From: Haematococcus lacustris
Taxonomy: Eukaryota; Chlorophyta; Chlorophyceae; Chlamydomonadales; Haematococcaceae
Direction of reading: 5' to 3'
Assembly: GCA_030144725.1 (NCBI GenBank)
Contig: JASKMD010000004.1
Span: 3,826,060-3,890,059, forward strand
DNA: 64,000 nt
Below the pieces are notes generated by a model. The model made no database searches. It worked only from the letters and a program-made list of their open reading frames with translations, and was not told the origin of the DNA. The first letter of the stretch is position 1. Each line of letters opens with the position of its first letter. A program made the translations under genes and the position numbers. Positions 1 to 11,121 of the stretch are shown one piece after another.

Positions 1-355
1 CTCCCTTGCCTGCACAGCTTCATCTTACCAGAAGCTGAAGTAGGATGCGTAGCAGCTGAGGATGGGAAGGGCAGCAGTCCAAACCTGTACCATAACTCTG
101 ACCGGGTGAGGAAGTCAACTGGCGACAACACCCTACCTTATGCCAACCACACTCGCCACCATTAACCTTGCATCGTGCGCCCACGTAGAGCTACACAACA
201 ATATGTCCTTGGCGCCTCATCTAAGGGTGAGTTATCTAATGCACGTCCTCCTGCGGTGCCCGTCGTGCAGCGCGGCATTATACGGTTGACACGGGTCCTG
301 GGGTAGAACGGGCGCTTGGACTCGGGCAGAGTGAGGAAAAGTGAGCTGGTCTGGG
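1..355. other. No recognisable feature
   Basis: I see no gene, repeat or transposon end in this stretch before the G-rich repeat begins. Confidence 0.5.
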
Positions 356-716
356 CCGAAGTTCGGACCCAGGTCTGGGCCCAGGGAGAGGGTGGGGGCC
401 CAGGGAGAGGGTGGGGGCCCAGGGAGAGGGTGGGGGCCCAGGGAGAGGGTGGGGGCAGCCCAGGGAGAGGGTGGGAGGGAGAGGGTGGGAGGGAGAGGGT
501 GGGAGGGGGTGGGAGGGGGTGGGAGGGCGGGGCTGGGGCTGGGAGGGGGTGGGAGGGGGTGGGAGGGGCTGGGAGGGGCTGGGAGGGGCTGGGAGGGGCT
601 GGGAGTGCGTGGCTGGGAGGGGCTGGGAGGGGCTGGGATGGGGTGGGATGGGGTGGGAAGGGATGGGAGGGCGGGGCTGGGGCTGGAAGGGGGTGGGGCT
701 GCCAGGGGGTGGTCCG
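356..716. repeat. G-rich minisatellite
   Basis: Tandem, imperfect units of the type GGGAGAGGGTGGGGGCCCA pass into GGGAGGGGCTGGGAGGGG-type units. All six-frame ORFs here are low-complexity Gly/Arg/Pro read-through and are not genes. The composition resembles, on the opposite strand, the C-rich array inside the transposon at 60193-63746. Confidence 0.85.
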
Positions 717-1212
717 GTTGGGCTAGTCAGCACTGCAAGGCAAAGTTAGGTCACGCCAAGGTCATTTCCAGCAGGCCTGATCGATGAAATGCCGTGCTTC
801 CTTTTCCAGCAGCTGTGTCGTTAAGTAATGAACAAAGTTGACACGGCAGATTCTGAAAAGTCACAGTGGTCAGCTCACAACAAGCCGGTTTGTGCAAGGG
901 GGTCCCTTTTTGTGTTGTTGGCCTGAGAGAAATGAACATTTTCGCACCTCGCTGCAATGTCGCGTGTCAACTTGCCCAACGACGGTCCTCCGACACCGCC
1001 TGCACCAATGAAAGGCTCGCGGAGCGAGCCTGGCGGGCTGAAATGTGATTGTACTTCCTGCTCGATAACAGGCGCAGCTCTATCCCTGATGCCGCTACAT
1101 ATCACTAGAACAATCGGTTGTGAGCAGCTGAGGTGTGTCCGCGATCGCTTGCGCCGGCATGGCCTGACTCGCAAGAGTTAACGCGCCGCCAGCCAGTAGA
1201 CGCACATTAATT
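717..1212. other. No recognisable feature
   Basis: Unique-looking sequence without a supportable gene. It may belong to the interior of the family A transposon whose right end lies at 1306, but no matching left end is visible inside the window. Confidence 0.4.
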
Positions 1213-1306
1213 CGCAACTGTCAATGTGACAAACGCTATCGAAGACGGTGCAGTATTGAAAGAGTAATTGCATGAAGATTACCAACCCCATGTTGGGGAC
1301 TCCTGA
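1213..1306 (+). mobile_element. Right end of a family A TIR transposon (partial)
   Basis: About 90 bp match the same-orientation terminus at 63650-63746 and, inverted, the terminus at 1998-2090. The end TGTTGGGGACTCCTGA (1291-1306) is a divergent copy of the 16-bp family A inverted repeat. The partner end and target duplication (expected GCCGAAC) are not in the window, so the copy is truncated or starts upstream of base 1. Confidence 0.7.
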
Positions 1307-1479
1307 GCCGAACCCAGGTCTGGGCAGAACCCTCGTTGGCGCGGCCAAACACGACCACTGCTAGCCCTGGATATGGTGCCCTGACAGCCCGGGATGATCA
1401 GCCCCATCGTCCCACACTAGTGCCTCCATTTAAGTCGGACCACTAGGGACCACTAGGGATCAATAGCGGGACCACTCAA

Positions 1480-1965
1480 ATCGTGTGAAGGGGCTGTGCG
1501 AAGTGTACCCATTGCACATGGCTAGGGTGCATGAGCGCCTACCACCTACGCTATTGCCTGACCCCTGAGGGCTATAGCCTAGAGTTGGCACGACTTGCAT
1601 GCACTTATTGTCAGCTGGTGACAGCTCAAGAGGGAGGGCACACATTACTGTGTCTCAGCAGGCTGCTGCTGCGGCCTTGGGTGGGCAGTCTCGCACCCAC
1701 TTGTAGCCCAGGCCAGGGTACTCCTTGCCCTTGGCGGGCAGAGCTGCCTGCTCTGTCCAACAGCACAGCTTAAGTGGGCGCCACCTGCTCTCTCCAATGC
1801 GCTGCATGTTCAGCGCTGCATTGCAGTCCCTGTCTACCCACCTGCCTGGCTGCGGTGCTGGGTAGCTTTGGCAGCTTTGCCCTTGGTGGCCGGGCTAGGC
1901 TCAGCTGCCAGCTCAGCCTTGGTGCGCTTGCTGTGCTTGCGGGGCCCTTCCGAGTCATTGCGCGA
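1480..1965 (-). pseudogene. Fanzor subfamily I remnant, C-terminal end plus 3' flank
   Basis: Reading leftward from about 1965, this resembles the end of the Fanzor copy at 9916-11121: a Lys/Ala-rich linker, then the RuvC-III block with DCNAALNMQRIGE near 1790-1840, then the tail GKEYPGLGYKW and a stop at 1655-1657. A frameshift separates linker and RuvC-III block, so it is broken. The non-coding stretch 1480-1654 after the stop is also shared with 9458-9620 and 9757-9915. The N-terminus and the RuvC-I and RuvC-II blocks are absent. The fragment sits between two family A transposon ends. Confidence 0.75.
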
Positions 1966-1997
1966 TGTGCATTGAGACGTTTCAAGTAACTTGGGTG

Positions 1998-3222
1998 TCA
2001 GGCGGCCCCAACATGGGGTTAGTAATGTTCATGCAACTACTCTCTGAATACCGCATCGTTTTCAATAGCGTTTGTCACATTGGCAGCCACGGTTTAGTCC
2101 GCGTAATCTGACCATCAGCGCTAGCCATTGGAGTCTTTGCTCGCGTACTGCCACATGTGCCCGCGAACAATTCACAGCGGCGAGGCGGGTCTCCTTGGCA
2201 CGGTGAGCCGCATCGCTGTGGCCCCATCTACCTAGCGCAGTGAGCTGGTTGTGCACAAATGGAATGTCCGGCTGACACCCAACGCGATGTCTGCCGGGCG
2301 TGCAGGGCACCTTGACGGGGTGATTGAAACATCTGGGCGTATTCGCTTTCGCCAAATACACCATCTGGGTCGGCGCACACTAAGGTTTCACCGGCTTACA
2401 CCCCCCCCTCCTCCACTGTGTCCTCCACCGTGTTGCACCAGCTGCACCCATAGAAAAAGCGATACGTAATGTTTGTTCTTAACCCATTGGCGCATCTATT
2501 GAAACAAACCGCACATCAAACAGCCCAGGCCTCGTTCAGTTTGACATCTTCAAGGTGACATCATGTTCTCCAAGCAGAATCAGGGCTACGGGCCTGTGGG
2601 GTTGCAGTTGAGCTATGAAACTTTGCACGCAGGTGGATGGCATGTAGGGGAGTGTAACTCTCAGAGGAGCCGAGTCCTGATTCGGTCATGGTGTGGAGTT
2701 GTGTGTCTGACTGCATGGCCCCGGTCCTGAGATCGGCTAAGGGAATTGGGGGTCACAGTCCAAAGTGTGCTTTTGGCTTATCTGAGTATGAGCGTTTGTA
2801 ACACTGTCTTAGAGGAGCTTAACCTAGTAAGTAGCACGTTGTAAGTCCAAATGGTCGAGCTGTGGCATTGCCCTCCAGGTATGGGTAGGAGGTGGGCTCA
2901 GTGCCACATTCCCGCATCCGCTTTCCGATCCGACTGCTGCTTCCGACGCGCATGCTCATGTAGAGCAGCCTAAGCGGCGCGGGCGGTCGAAGCGATGACT
3001 GCATGCCTCGCTGTGGCTCAAATTTGAATTAGTAACTTTGAAGCTTTGCTGTGCACGGCCTACTGACTGGATAACTATTCTGGATGGGTGAAAGGTAGCT
3101 GGCTGGGTTGCCTACATTGTGAGCCAACTAGCATAATATTTGGCGTAGTGAGTGCAGAGTTACAGCCGTCCTACTACCAGGGGTCGGTTTCCTGTCATTT
3201 TTTGAATGTTGGGGCCGCCTGA
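1998..3222 (-). mobile_element. Family A TIR DNA transposon, 1225 bp, non-autonomous
   Basis: The ends are a perfect 16-bp inverted repeat: TCAGGCGGCCCCAACA at 1998-2013 and its complement at 3207-3222. The element is flanked by the perfect 7-bp duplication TTGGGTG (1991-1997 and 3223-3229). The interior is homologous, in opposite orientation, to most of 62424-63746, including short ORFs on both sides that probably only reflect DNA similarity. No transposase is visible. The superfamily is unassigned: 7-bp duplications with TCAG ends do not match hAT (8 bp), Mutator (9-10 bp) or mariner (TA). Confidence 0.9.
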
Positions 3223-3444
3223 TTGGGTGTTCACAGGTCCATGTGTGTTTGAAACACAGGCTATCTTCAGATAGGGCAGAGGGATGATCAACCTTTGGCT
3301 GTTGTTACAGCCCCCCAGCCCCCCCAGCCCCTATCTCCTCACCAGCAAGTGCCGGTCTCGGCACATCTTCATGCTGTAACCAACGTAACGGCGGTCAACG
3401 GACTGTGACTCGGCCGGGAGTCACGCAACTCGGTAGCAAGCCCT

Positions 3445-6400
3445 ATGCGCATCCGCCCATTTGCTCGGCAGCGCTGCATCCTTGAGCCCGTGCGTCGATT
3501 GCCTTCTTCGCTCGCCCTCGCTGCTCCAAAGGATATGGCCGATATGGCCGGGCTAGTGTCTCCAATGGAGTCAAACGCAGTGACCTCTTTGGAACCAAGG
3601 TCTAAGCGGATGGAGCAAATGCCTGCGCAGTCAATTGTGGCTTCTTCGCACAATCCCCTGCCCAACAAGGTGCCACGAATGCGGCATCGGCACACCTTGT
3701 CTTGGGATTCCCTGGGTGACTTGACGAAAGCCCCCTGGGGCACGGGACCATGGCCGGCGACCAAGAAGCTATTCTCGCACCTCGCGCTGATGTTGCGCTT
3801 GGCTGTGAAGCTGTGGAGCTACCTGGGCGTGGGTACGTCTCCCAACAGCAGGCCTTGACAGCCTGACCGTTGGACTTTGACAGCAGAGGGGGCTGCGACC
3901 GTAGCAACCGGCTGTAGCAGGGCACAACCTTGGAGCCAAGCTGAGGCAATGAGGGTGCTCTTAGCAAGAGTACCATGCATGTCTCCCCTGCTCTCGCACC
4001 CTTCGTATCTCCTGCTTGCGTGCCAGGGTACCGGTGGACCATGAACTTATGGCGACTGATCATCTACGCCATGCTGCTGCTCCCTGGCTTCCTGCAAATG
4101 ATTGTGTTTTACTTCTTCTCACCAAGAGTCATCCGCAATGTGGCATATGGGCGAGGGGTGAGTTAAGCAACGAACCTGCAACCCCATTCACTTGGTACCA
4201 AGGCTGGCAAAGTCACCCTCTGCATACTCTGGTTGTCTGCCTGCAGCCCCGGCAAATGCTTGACTGGTACCTGCCTAAGCAAAGCACACCTGGCCAGCAG
4301 CACCCGGTTGTCATCTTTGTGACAGGTATGCTAGGAACCTGCCAGCCATCATCCGACTTGCATCAGTCACTCAACCACGACAGCGTTATAGCGATAGAGC
4401 AGAGCAACTCCAGAAAAGCACATTTTTATACCAGCACCAGCAGGCCAGCGGTGGTGGAATGCCATGTCCCACGCATCTCACAGTCAGGCATTTTGGTCAA
4501 CAGCAGTGCTGTGCAGCCAGGCAGGTTTGCAAGCAGTGCAGACTGCTCTTCCACCGACCTTGTCTCCTACAGCGTGCTGTTTGCAGCTTTCCGCACCACT
4601 GATTATGCCCTGTCAGGATGCTTTGCCCAGCAGGACCTGGCTCTGCGTGCAGCTTCTGCCACGCCACTGCATGTCACAGCCTCCACCTTGTGACGCCCTG
4701 GGCCAGCCCCTGGCTGCAGGTGGGGCCTGGACCATTGGGTACAAGGCCTGGGGGGCACTGCTGTCGGAGCGGCTGAGTGCAGCCGGGGTGCTGGTGGCCT
4801 GCCTGGACTACAGAAACTTCCCACAGGTGGCTGCACAGGTCCATGTCAGGGGCTGCACAGGTCCATGTCAGGGGCTGCACAGGTCCATGCCAGGGGCTGC
4901 ACAGGTTCATGTCAGGGGCTGCACAGGTCCATGCCAGGGGCTGCACAGGTCCATGTCAGGGGCTGGCTTGAGACGGGTGTGATATGTACGTGTTAAGGGG
5001 ACATGTCCTGCCTGACACTGCATGACATGGCACGCATCTCCAGTGGCTCGGCATGCCCTAAATGCCTTGCTGAGCATGCGCTGGGCTGGCTGCCAGCAGG
5101 GCAATGCGCTGGACATGCTGCAAGACGTGAACACGGGCATCAGCTGGGTCTGCCGCAGGGTGAGCCGTCACAATGTGCCTCCGCATAAGGTGCTGCCTTC
5201 ACCTCGCCAGCCCCGGTGTGAGAGTCTGTCAGTGGTCAGGAGTCCGTCAGTGGTCAGGAGGGATCCACTGCCTTGGCTCCTGACATAGCCGCTAGAGCCA
5301 ATGCTGGTGTCTTGACCAGGCAGCACTGAGCACGTGGGCATTGCAACTGCTGCAGTGTGGCATGCACAGAGGCGATCCTGACAATGTAGTCCTGGTGGGG
5401 CAGAGCGCTGGTGGGCAGCTGGGTGCGTTGGCCCTCATGCGACAGGTGAGCCTAGGAGGCTGCAGCGCCCTCTTACGCCCCCTGGCCTGGCATTAGGCCA
5501 CCTACCTCTACTCAGCCCCACCTCAACCGTCGCACTGACCTGACACCTTGTGCAGCACATGCCAGGCAGCTAGACCAAACTGACTGGCAGGCTGTGAATA
5601 GTTGCCAGTTGAGGATCAGGCGGTCACAGCAGGGTTGTAGGGCGCATGGTGGTGGTGGTACATGGGGTAACCATGGCAGAGCGTGCTGCCTCCAGCTTAG
5701 TAAGGAGCAGGCCAGGAGGCTGCGGGATGGGAGGCCAGGCGTGGCCCAGGGCGGGTCATGGAATGCCACATGTGCTGCGTGTGTGGCAGGCGGAGCAAAT
5801 GGCCAGTGGGCTCAGCAGTGAGCAGGCGTACCCACCTTGGAACCCTGCTGATGTGCGCGCCTTCATCAGCATCAGCGGCGCCTATGACATGGCCGGCCTG
5901 GCAGAGCACCTGCACAAGCGCGGCTTGTACCGCAACCTGTTTGACCAGGTGGGTTTTTCACCTGCCGCTGCCGCACCGCTGGCACCACTGCTGTCCCCTT
6001 GCTCCTACCGCTGGTCATCATCTCCCATGTATGGGGTGGGCTGGTCATTGGCTAGCCTGGCATGTGGCTGCACAGCTGTCCACTTACCTCCTGCCATGCT
6101 ACTGTGCCCAGATCATGTCACTGGGTGGCACGCCCTCCATGGACAAGCTGTCCCCCCAGTGCGTGGCCAGCAGCTGGGGCAAGGCTGCAGCCCCTGCCGT
6201 CTTCATGCCCCCAGTCATGCTGGTGCACGGCACCGCTGACAAGAGCGTGCCTAGCACCCAGGCACAGGCGCTGCACACGGCACTGGTGGAGTCTGGTGTG
6301 GACAGCACCTGCAGGTAAGGGGCGCGGCAAGGAGCAGCGACAGGGGTCAAGCTGTCACCTGCTGAGTGACAGGCCAGCGGCAGGGGTGTGCTGATGCTAC

Positions 6401-6912
6401 TGATGCTGAGCCTGTGGCCATGCCACGATCACGAGGATGAGAATGCTTGCTCTTAGTGCTCATCGTTACTCATGACCCCACCCGGCCCCTGTCCACCACC
6501 CTTACTCTCCTAGCACCATGGGGTTTGTGGCCGTCCTGTTAAGTGTGCATTGGCACTGCCTGCTCCTGGCTGCAGGCTGGTGGACCATGCCACTCACACC
6601 GTGTTCCTGCTGGAGGGGCCCATGCGGGGAGGCAAGGATCCGCTGATGGCCCTCATGCTGCCCGTCATCTACGGCCTGAAAGCCAGCAGTGAGCCTGGGT
6701 CAGACAGCCCCCCGCCCTTCCCTACCACTTACCGCCAGCTATGCCCCGCCGTCCTGTGCCACCTGGCTGGACTTGTTTGCCCATTCTGAACAACCCCAGC
6801 ACCCAGAGCCAGCCCGACATCATCCTATCTAGGCGTCAGCCATGGGGTGCTGCTGAAGAACCAGCCTTGGAACCACGGAACGCTGCGGGCTCAGCTCCAG
6901 CCTGCAATTTAG
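3445..6912 (+). CDS. ICME: Isoprenylcysteine methylesterase-like alpha/beta hydrolase (ICME), 10 exons
   Basis: Proposed exons: 3445-3832, 4027-4157, 4247-4325, 4720-4826, 5100-5159, 5356-5445, 5790-5948, 6112-6314, 6576-6688, 6800-6912. Every junction is GT-AG, phases agree, and the sum is 1443 nt (480 aa plus stop). The family removes the methyl ester from prenylated cysteine at protein C-termini, at the endomembrane. The exon 1/2 junction gives LGVGYRW, followed by the membrane segment [16 protein letters not shown]. Then come [16 protein letters not shown] (oxyanion region), LDYRNFPQ, the nucleophile elbow GQSAGG in exon 6, HGTADKS (Asp, exon 8) and DHATHT (His, exon 9), matching plant ICME throughout. 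The last exon is the least certain. The start at 3445 is the first Met of the exon; the preceding 40 residues are not conserved in my memory. Intron 4 holds a 22-bp minisatellite. Confidence 0.9.
4830..4968. repeat. 22-bp minisatellite in an ICME intron
   Basis: About six tandem copies of a unit near GCTGCACAGGTCCATGTCAG lie just after the exon 4 donor site. Each unit contains CAGGT, so the array multiplies donor-like CAG/GT sites next to the real one. Confidence 0.85.
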
Positions 6913-7649
6913 GGGTAAGGTGTATGATAATTGGTGCGGGTGTGATGATGAAGTGTGATGCAGAATGACATGGCAGTAATCCCCTCTGGAGCCCTTGGCA
7001 GCAACAGATGTCCATCAAGAAAGCAAGGCGTCATGTCGGTGCTGTTGTGGTGCTCGTGGTGAGTGCGGTGTGCAGTGGCACGAGAGTGCAGTAGCTGGGC
7101 AGGCAGGCCTTCAGAACACACTGGAGGCAGGGGTTGGGGAGGGGGAGGGTCTGGCGAGCATAGCGTCTGACTTGCAGGCTGGCTACTGTATAGCTCTTGT
7201 CAGCCAAAGGCCAAAGCTCTTGTTAGCCAAGGGGTCAAAGCTGCTTCCACAGCAGCATGTGGGCTAGGACTGTTGTGGGCAATGACGATGATAAGGACAA
7301 CAGTGATGACAACAGTGATGACAAGTACCTCGGCAGGTTGAACATGCGCAGCCGCGGCTGTTCAGTGCATACGTGACACCCAGGCTTGCTCTCTTTATTG
7401 TTTTGACACTGGGCTAGCGATGTTGAGAATCCAAAAGTGCAGGGTAGTGCGCAGTGTGCCTATAAGGCTTCGGTGTGTGATGCCGAGGGTGAGAAGTTTG
7501 CAAGGGACCATTGATGGGCAGTATACCGGCCACAACGTATTTTGTACATGATAATGATGGCTTGCACTGCTAATAAAAAGTCGGCCATGTGCCTGCTGGT
7601 CCCTCCTCCCCCTCTAGGGGTTCGGGGTTTAGTGCAATGCACTTCAGAG
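6913..7649. other. Intergenic, ICME 3' region
   Basis: No gene is recognised. The stretch holds the presumed ICME 3' UTR, though I found no clear TGTAA signal, followed by unassigned sequence up to the transposon target duplication at 7650. Confidence 0.4.
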
Positions 7650-7656
7650 CTAGGTG

Positions 7657-8949
7657 TCAGGTCCCACAAGGTCTGTTTGTCGAAATGTACCGTGAGCCAT
7701 TTGATGCCGCGCTTACACAGCCTTGATCAGCGAGCCTTCCCGATATGCCTACTGCATCAAAGGGCCTGCACGGCCTGGGCGCCCACCACTGTCGACAAGT
7801 GTCCAGGTGGCAAGGTTAATGTAAATGGATGCGGCGTTCTTTCTAACGCGGGTGCCAGTAGGTACGGTCTACAACAGCGCTTGCGCGAGGGCCGGCGGTT
7901 ATGTTCGGTAACGGGGTGGCTCGCATCTCGCATCGGGCTGCCGCAGCTCGCTCGCAACATGCCTAAGCGTTGCAACGGCCCTCCTCCTCCACCACATCAA
8001 AGCATATACTATGAGCTGCAGGCAGCATGACTGAAGGAACTGTTTTTTTCTGGTCTCTCCTTCGACGACATTATTGAGGGGGCTGATGAATGCTGAGAGC
8101 TTCCTATGCTTTCTTAGGCTTTCCTAAGCTATCCTCAGCTATCCTCTGCTGTCCTTTGCTTTCCTATCCTTCCTATTCTTACTACGCTGACTGCGTCGGC
8201 CCATCGCTGAAAATGGCCGCAAATCTGCATCATTTGTGCCGCTGATGAACGCTGGTGGTAGCTGGGAGGAACCTGAACAATCTCTACCTTCGTCGCAGCC
8301 TGATGAGCGCGAGATAATGGAGTAAATCAGACATGAGCATGGTAGGTATGTCTGGTGTATCTATGGGTCTCAATCCTAAGGATAACGCTATCGGGCAAGG
8401 TAGAGATGCTCGAGGCACACCTCTTGCATCTATGAAGGAGGTCAGCACGGCGTTTGATGCACTTCCTGCCTAGAAATAAGACTTCTACGCACCGTAATTC
8501 CAGGAGCTTCCCAAGCTGCGCAGGGCAGATGTAATACACTGCAATAGCTTCTAATAGGAGCTATGAGCATACTTCAAAGCTAGGGCGCAGAAACCAGACG
8601 GTCACGTAGCAGCAACAAGCAGCAAATCGATCTCAAAAATAGCACTGCAGATTTGCATGACGGCACCCCATCCCGGTACGCCGACCGACCGACTAGTGGC
8701 CGCTCTACCTCGCTCGTTGCTGCGGCGTTCTTGTATGCACGTGCACTACCGTTAGGGTGCAAGAAGTCACTGGTGCCAGGATACCGCGGAGGGGGGCAAA
8801 GTTGACTTTAGCCCGTCCCTCGCAGGCCAAGCTGCGGAGCTGCACGCCGCAGCGGGGCGTCGCGGTTTGACCTCTTGGAGTTCAGTATACGCGACAAAAA
8901 GTGACGGTACATTTTTCCGAGCCATTTTACCTTACCTTGTGGGACCTGA
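7657..8949 (-). mobile_element. Family B TIR DNA transposon, 1293 bp, non-autonomous
   Basis: TCAGGTCCCACAAGGT at 7657-7672 is matched by its complement at 8934-8949. The flanks are the perfect 7-bp duplication CTAGGTG (7650-7656 and 8950-8956). The sequence is homologous in inverted orientation to the two outer parts of the 8.5-kb element at 26479-35010 (26479 to about 27590 and about 34840-35010). A 70-codon ORF (8327-8539, minus) has only two differences from its counterpart at 26889-27101. That most likely reflects recent DNA identity rather than a gene. No transposase is seen. Confidence 0.92.
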
Positions 8950-8956
8950 CTAGGTG

Positions 8957-9224
8957 CACATTCGAGCATGCAACATAACTCCACATGAAGGCATGTAAGT
9001 TGAGACTGTTGTTCTGGGTTGTAGTAGGCCGTGCGCAGAAATTCAGACTGCTCACGAAGGGAACTGAACATGACAGGTTAAGCTTCAACGAGTGACCCGG
9101 CCGTTGCAACAAACGACCCTCCCCCAAGACCCAGCCCTCTAACCTGGCCTCACAGGACACTGTTGCCGAGCACGAACTCTGTCACTCCAGTGGTATCCCG
9201 CAAGGGGTAGGGGACGGCTCCCCC
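8957..9224. other. No recognisable feature
   Basis: Intergenic sequence between the family B element and the tRNA-like sequence, with no supportable gene. Confidence 0.4.
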
Positions 9225-9227
9225 CCG

Positions 9228-9400
9228 CTCCATGGGCGAGTGGCTCAAGTAGCTTCGGCGGATGCTGAGGTCGCGGGTTCGAACCCTAGCCAGAGCCAGA
9301 AATGTGCTCTGGGGTGAAGGGGTGAACCGTGGGGCCAAACTCGTGGGGCTAACATCAACAAAGAACTGAAAGACTACCACCAGCACCTCCCTTCCCTACC
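9228..9400 (+). mobile_element. tRNA-like, SINE-type sequence
   Basis: A pol III A-box-like TGGCTCAAGTAGC begins at 9241 and a canonical B box GGTTCGAACCC lies at 9276-9286, at tRNA spacing. No acceptor stem can be formed with the upstream sequence, so it is not a functional tRNA gene. A tRNA-derived SINE head is the better reading. The right boundary is a guess. Confidence 0.5.
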
Positions 9401-9457
9401 CAGCGGGCAACAAGTACCACGCAAAGGCAGATTCATAGGTCCCCTCACTAGGGGTGG

Positions 9458-9640
9458 TGTCTAGTTTGTGTGGAGTTATGTTCCCTTGCACATGGCACAT
9501 GCGCCTTCCACCTACACTACTGCCTGACTCAGTAACAGGGCTATAGCCTAGAGTTGGCACGACTTGCATGCAATTATTGTCAGCCGATGACAGCTCAGAA
9601 GGGGACACACCACTGTGCCACAGCAGGCTGCTGCTGCTGT
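9458..9640 (-). pseudogene. Fanzor subfamily I tail and 3' flank, second remnant
   Basis: Collinear with 1480-1660 and 9757-9920 but reduced to the last codons of the Fanzor ORF and the conserved non-coding flank. The flank includes the self-complementary stretch around TCAGCTGA-like sequence at 9580-9592. It lies about 140 bp beyond the flank of the longer copy, as if two insertions abut. Confidence 0.65.
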
Positions 9641-9756
9641 TGGTGGCCGGTCTAGCAGCCTTCTTGTCCCTCACTAGGGCCACCATTTGAGCCGGATCAG
9701 AAGTACCTACTAGCAGCCACTAGCAGCCACTAGCAGCCACTAACTAGATCCGACTC

Positions 9757-9915
9757 AAACAGTGTGGCTGTGTGGAGTAAACCCAGTGCACATGGCACAT
9801 GAGCCGCCTACCACCTACATGATTGCCTGACCCGAGGGCTATGCAGTAGAGTTGGCATGACAAAACATGCACTAATTGTAAGCTGATGACAGCTCAGATG
9901 GGGGGGGGGCACACA
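9757..9915 (-). ncRNA. Conserved 3' flank of Fanzor subfamily I (candidate guide-RNA region)
   Basis: About 160 nt directly after the Fanzor stop (9916-9918) are conserved in sequence and order in the two other copies (1480-1654 and 9458-9610) although they encode nothing. The most conserved parts are GAGCTGTCATCAGCT just after the stop, GTGCATG..GTGCCAACTCTA, and GTAGGTGGTAGGCG (all minus strand). In TnpB and Fanzor loci the guide (omega) RNA overlaps the 3' end of the ORF and the element end, so this is a candidate by position only. Confidence 0.4.
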
Positions 9916-11121
9916 TTACTGTGCCACAGCCGGTTGCTGCTGCTGCTGGGCCTTGGGTGGCTTGTCTCGCAGCCGCTTGTACCCATGCTCAGGGTACTCC
10001 TTGCCCTTGGCTGGCAGAGCTCCCTGGTCTGGCCAGTAGCACAGCTCCAGCGGCCGCCACCTGCTCTCCCCAATGCGCTGCATGTTCAGCGCTGCATTGC
10101 AGTCCCTGTCCAGCCACCTGCCTGGCTGTGGTGCTGGCTTGGCTTTGGCAGCCTTGCCCTTGCCCTTGCCCTTGGTGGGCTCAGCTGCCGGCTTGCTGCG
10201 CTTGGCTGGAGGGGGAGTGCTGGGCCCTGGCTCTGAGGCTGCTGGCTGTGTGGCTTCCTGGCTGCTGCGTGGGGGTTGTGGGGGCTTTCGGGGGGCCACT
10301 ACTGGGCACCACATCAGGCCCCGCACTGGCTGGCCACGCTCCTGGCTCCAGGCTGGGCGCACCATGCGGTGTTCCACCTGCCCTGCTGGGGGCTTCCAGT
10401 CTGCAGGCCTTGTGGCACTGAGTGTGTTCAGCTCCTCCTCACAGGGCTGCTGGCCATTCACTGCTGAGCTGACCCGGCTGGTGCGGTGCTCATCCACAAG
10501 CACCACCCTGCCCCGCAGCTGGTCTGTGCCCCTGGGCCTGCACACCACCTTGCGGCAGGCACGCAACACCGCATCAGCACCCCACCCACCCCCAGTGCCA
10601 ATGGTAGCTGCTCCAAAGAAGACCACCAGCTGCTTGGCACGGTTGTGGCGCTTCATGGACAACTCAGCCATCCCCTTCTCCAACTGCAGCCATGCACACA
10701 AGACACACACAGGGTGGCTGACATGATGGCACCAGGTTAGGCATGGCACAGTCAACTACTCCTTCATGTCATGCCCAACCCACCACCAGTGCCTTACCCT
10801 CCCTCCCTCCCACCTATCCACCTACCCACCCTCACCTTGTTGAAGAACTGCTCCAGCGCCCGGTCCTGGGCTCCGTACTGCCTCAGTCGCTGCCGTGCCC
10901 ACTTGGGGTCCAGGTACACCTCCCACACCGCATCCCAGGTGGCCAGGGTGACGGTGATGTGCTTCAGGTTGGCCACCAGGGAGGTGCCTGCTGAGCTTGC
11001 TGCTGCCAGGTGCTGGAGGTGGGGCTTGATAGGAGCGAGCCACCGCTCAGTGGCACGGCGGGCATTGTTCAGGCCGCTGGCATGCTTCACCTCGCCCTTG
11101 GTCAGCTTCCACCGGTGGCCT
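9916..11121 (-). pseudogene. Fanzor (TnpB-like) nuclease, 5'-truncated, subfamily I
   Basis: Two exons are visible on the minus strand: 11121-10836 and 10683-9916 (GT-AG intron). Exon 1 contains RWKLTKGEVKHASGL and LVANLKHITVTLATWDAVW, matching the middle of the intact Fanzor at 55837-58758. Exon 2 contains KQLVVFFGAATIG, the RuvC-II block VVLVDEHRTSRVSS with its Glu, a zinc-finger-like RGLMWCPVV, a Lys-rich insertion with GKGKGKAAKAKPAP, the RuvC-III block WLDRDCNAALNMQ, and the tail AKGKEYPEHGY. The RuvC-I segment (GVDPG in the intact copy) and the N-terminal domain are absent upstream of 11121. The copy is therefore an inactive 5' truncation despite a long open C-terminal reading frame. 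Confidence 0.85.

Noticed and set aside
278..787. Overlapping Gly- and Pro-rich ORFs
   Set aside because: Read-through of a G-rich minisatellite on both strands.
7542..8030. 162-codon ORF MYMIMMACTANKKS..
   Set aside because: Crosses the left end of a family B transposon and has no recognisable domain.
8327..8539. Conserved 70-codon ORF shared by two family B elements
   Set aside because: Only two amino-acid changes accompany similarly high DNA identity outside the ORF, so protein conservation is not shown.
9228..9300. A tRNA gene with a perfect B box
   Set aside because: No 7-bp acceptor stem can be formed; better explained as a tRNA-derived SINE head.
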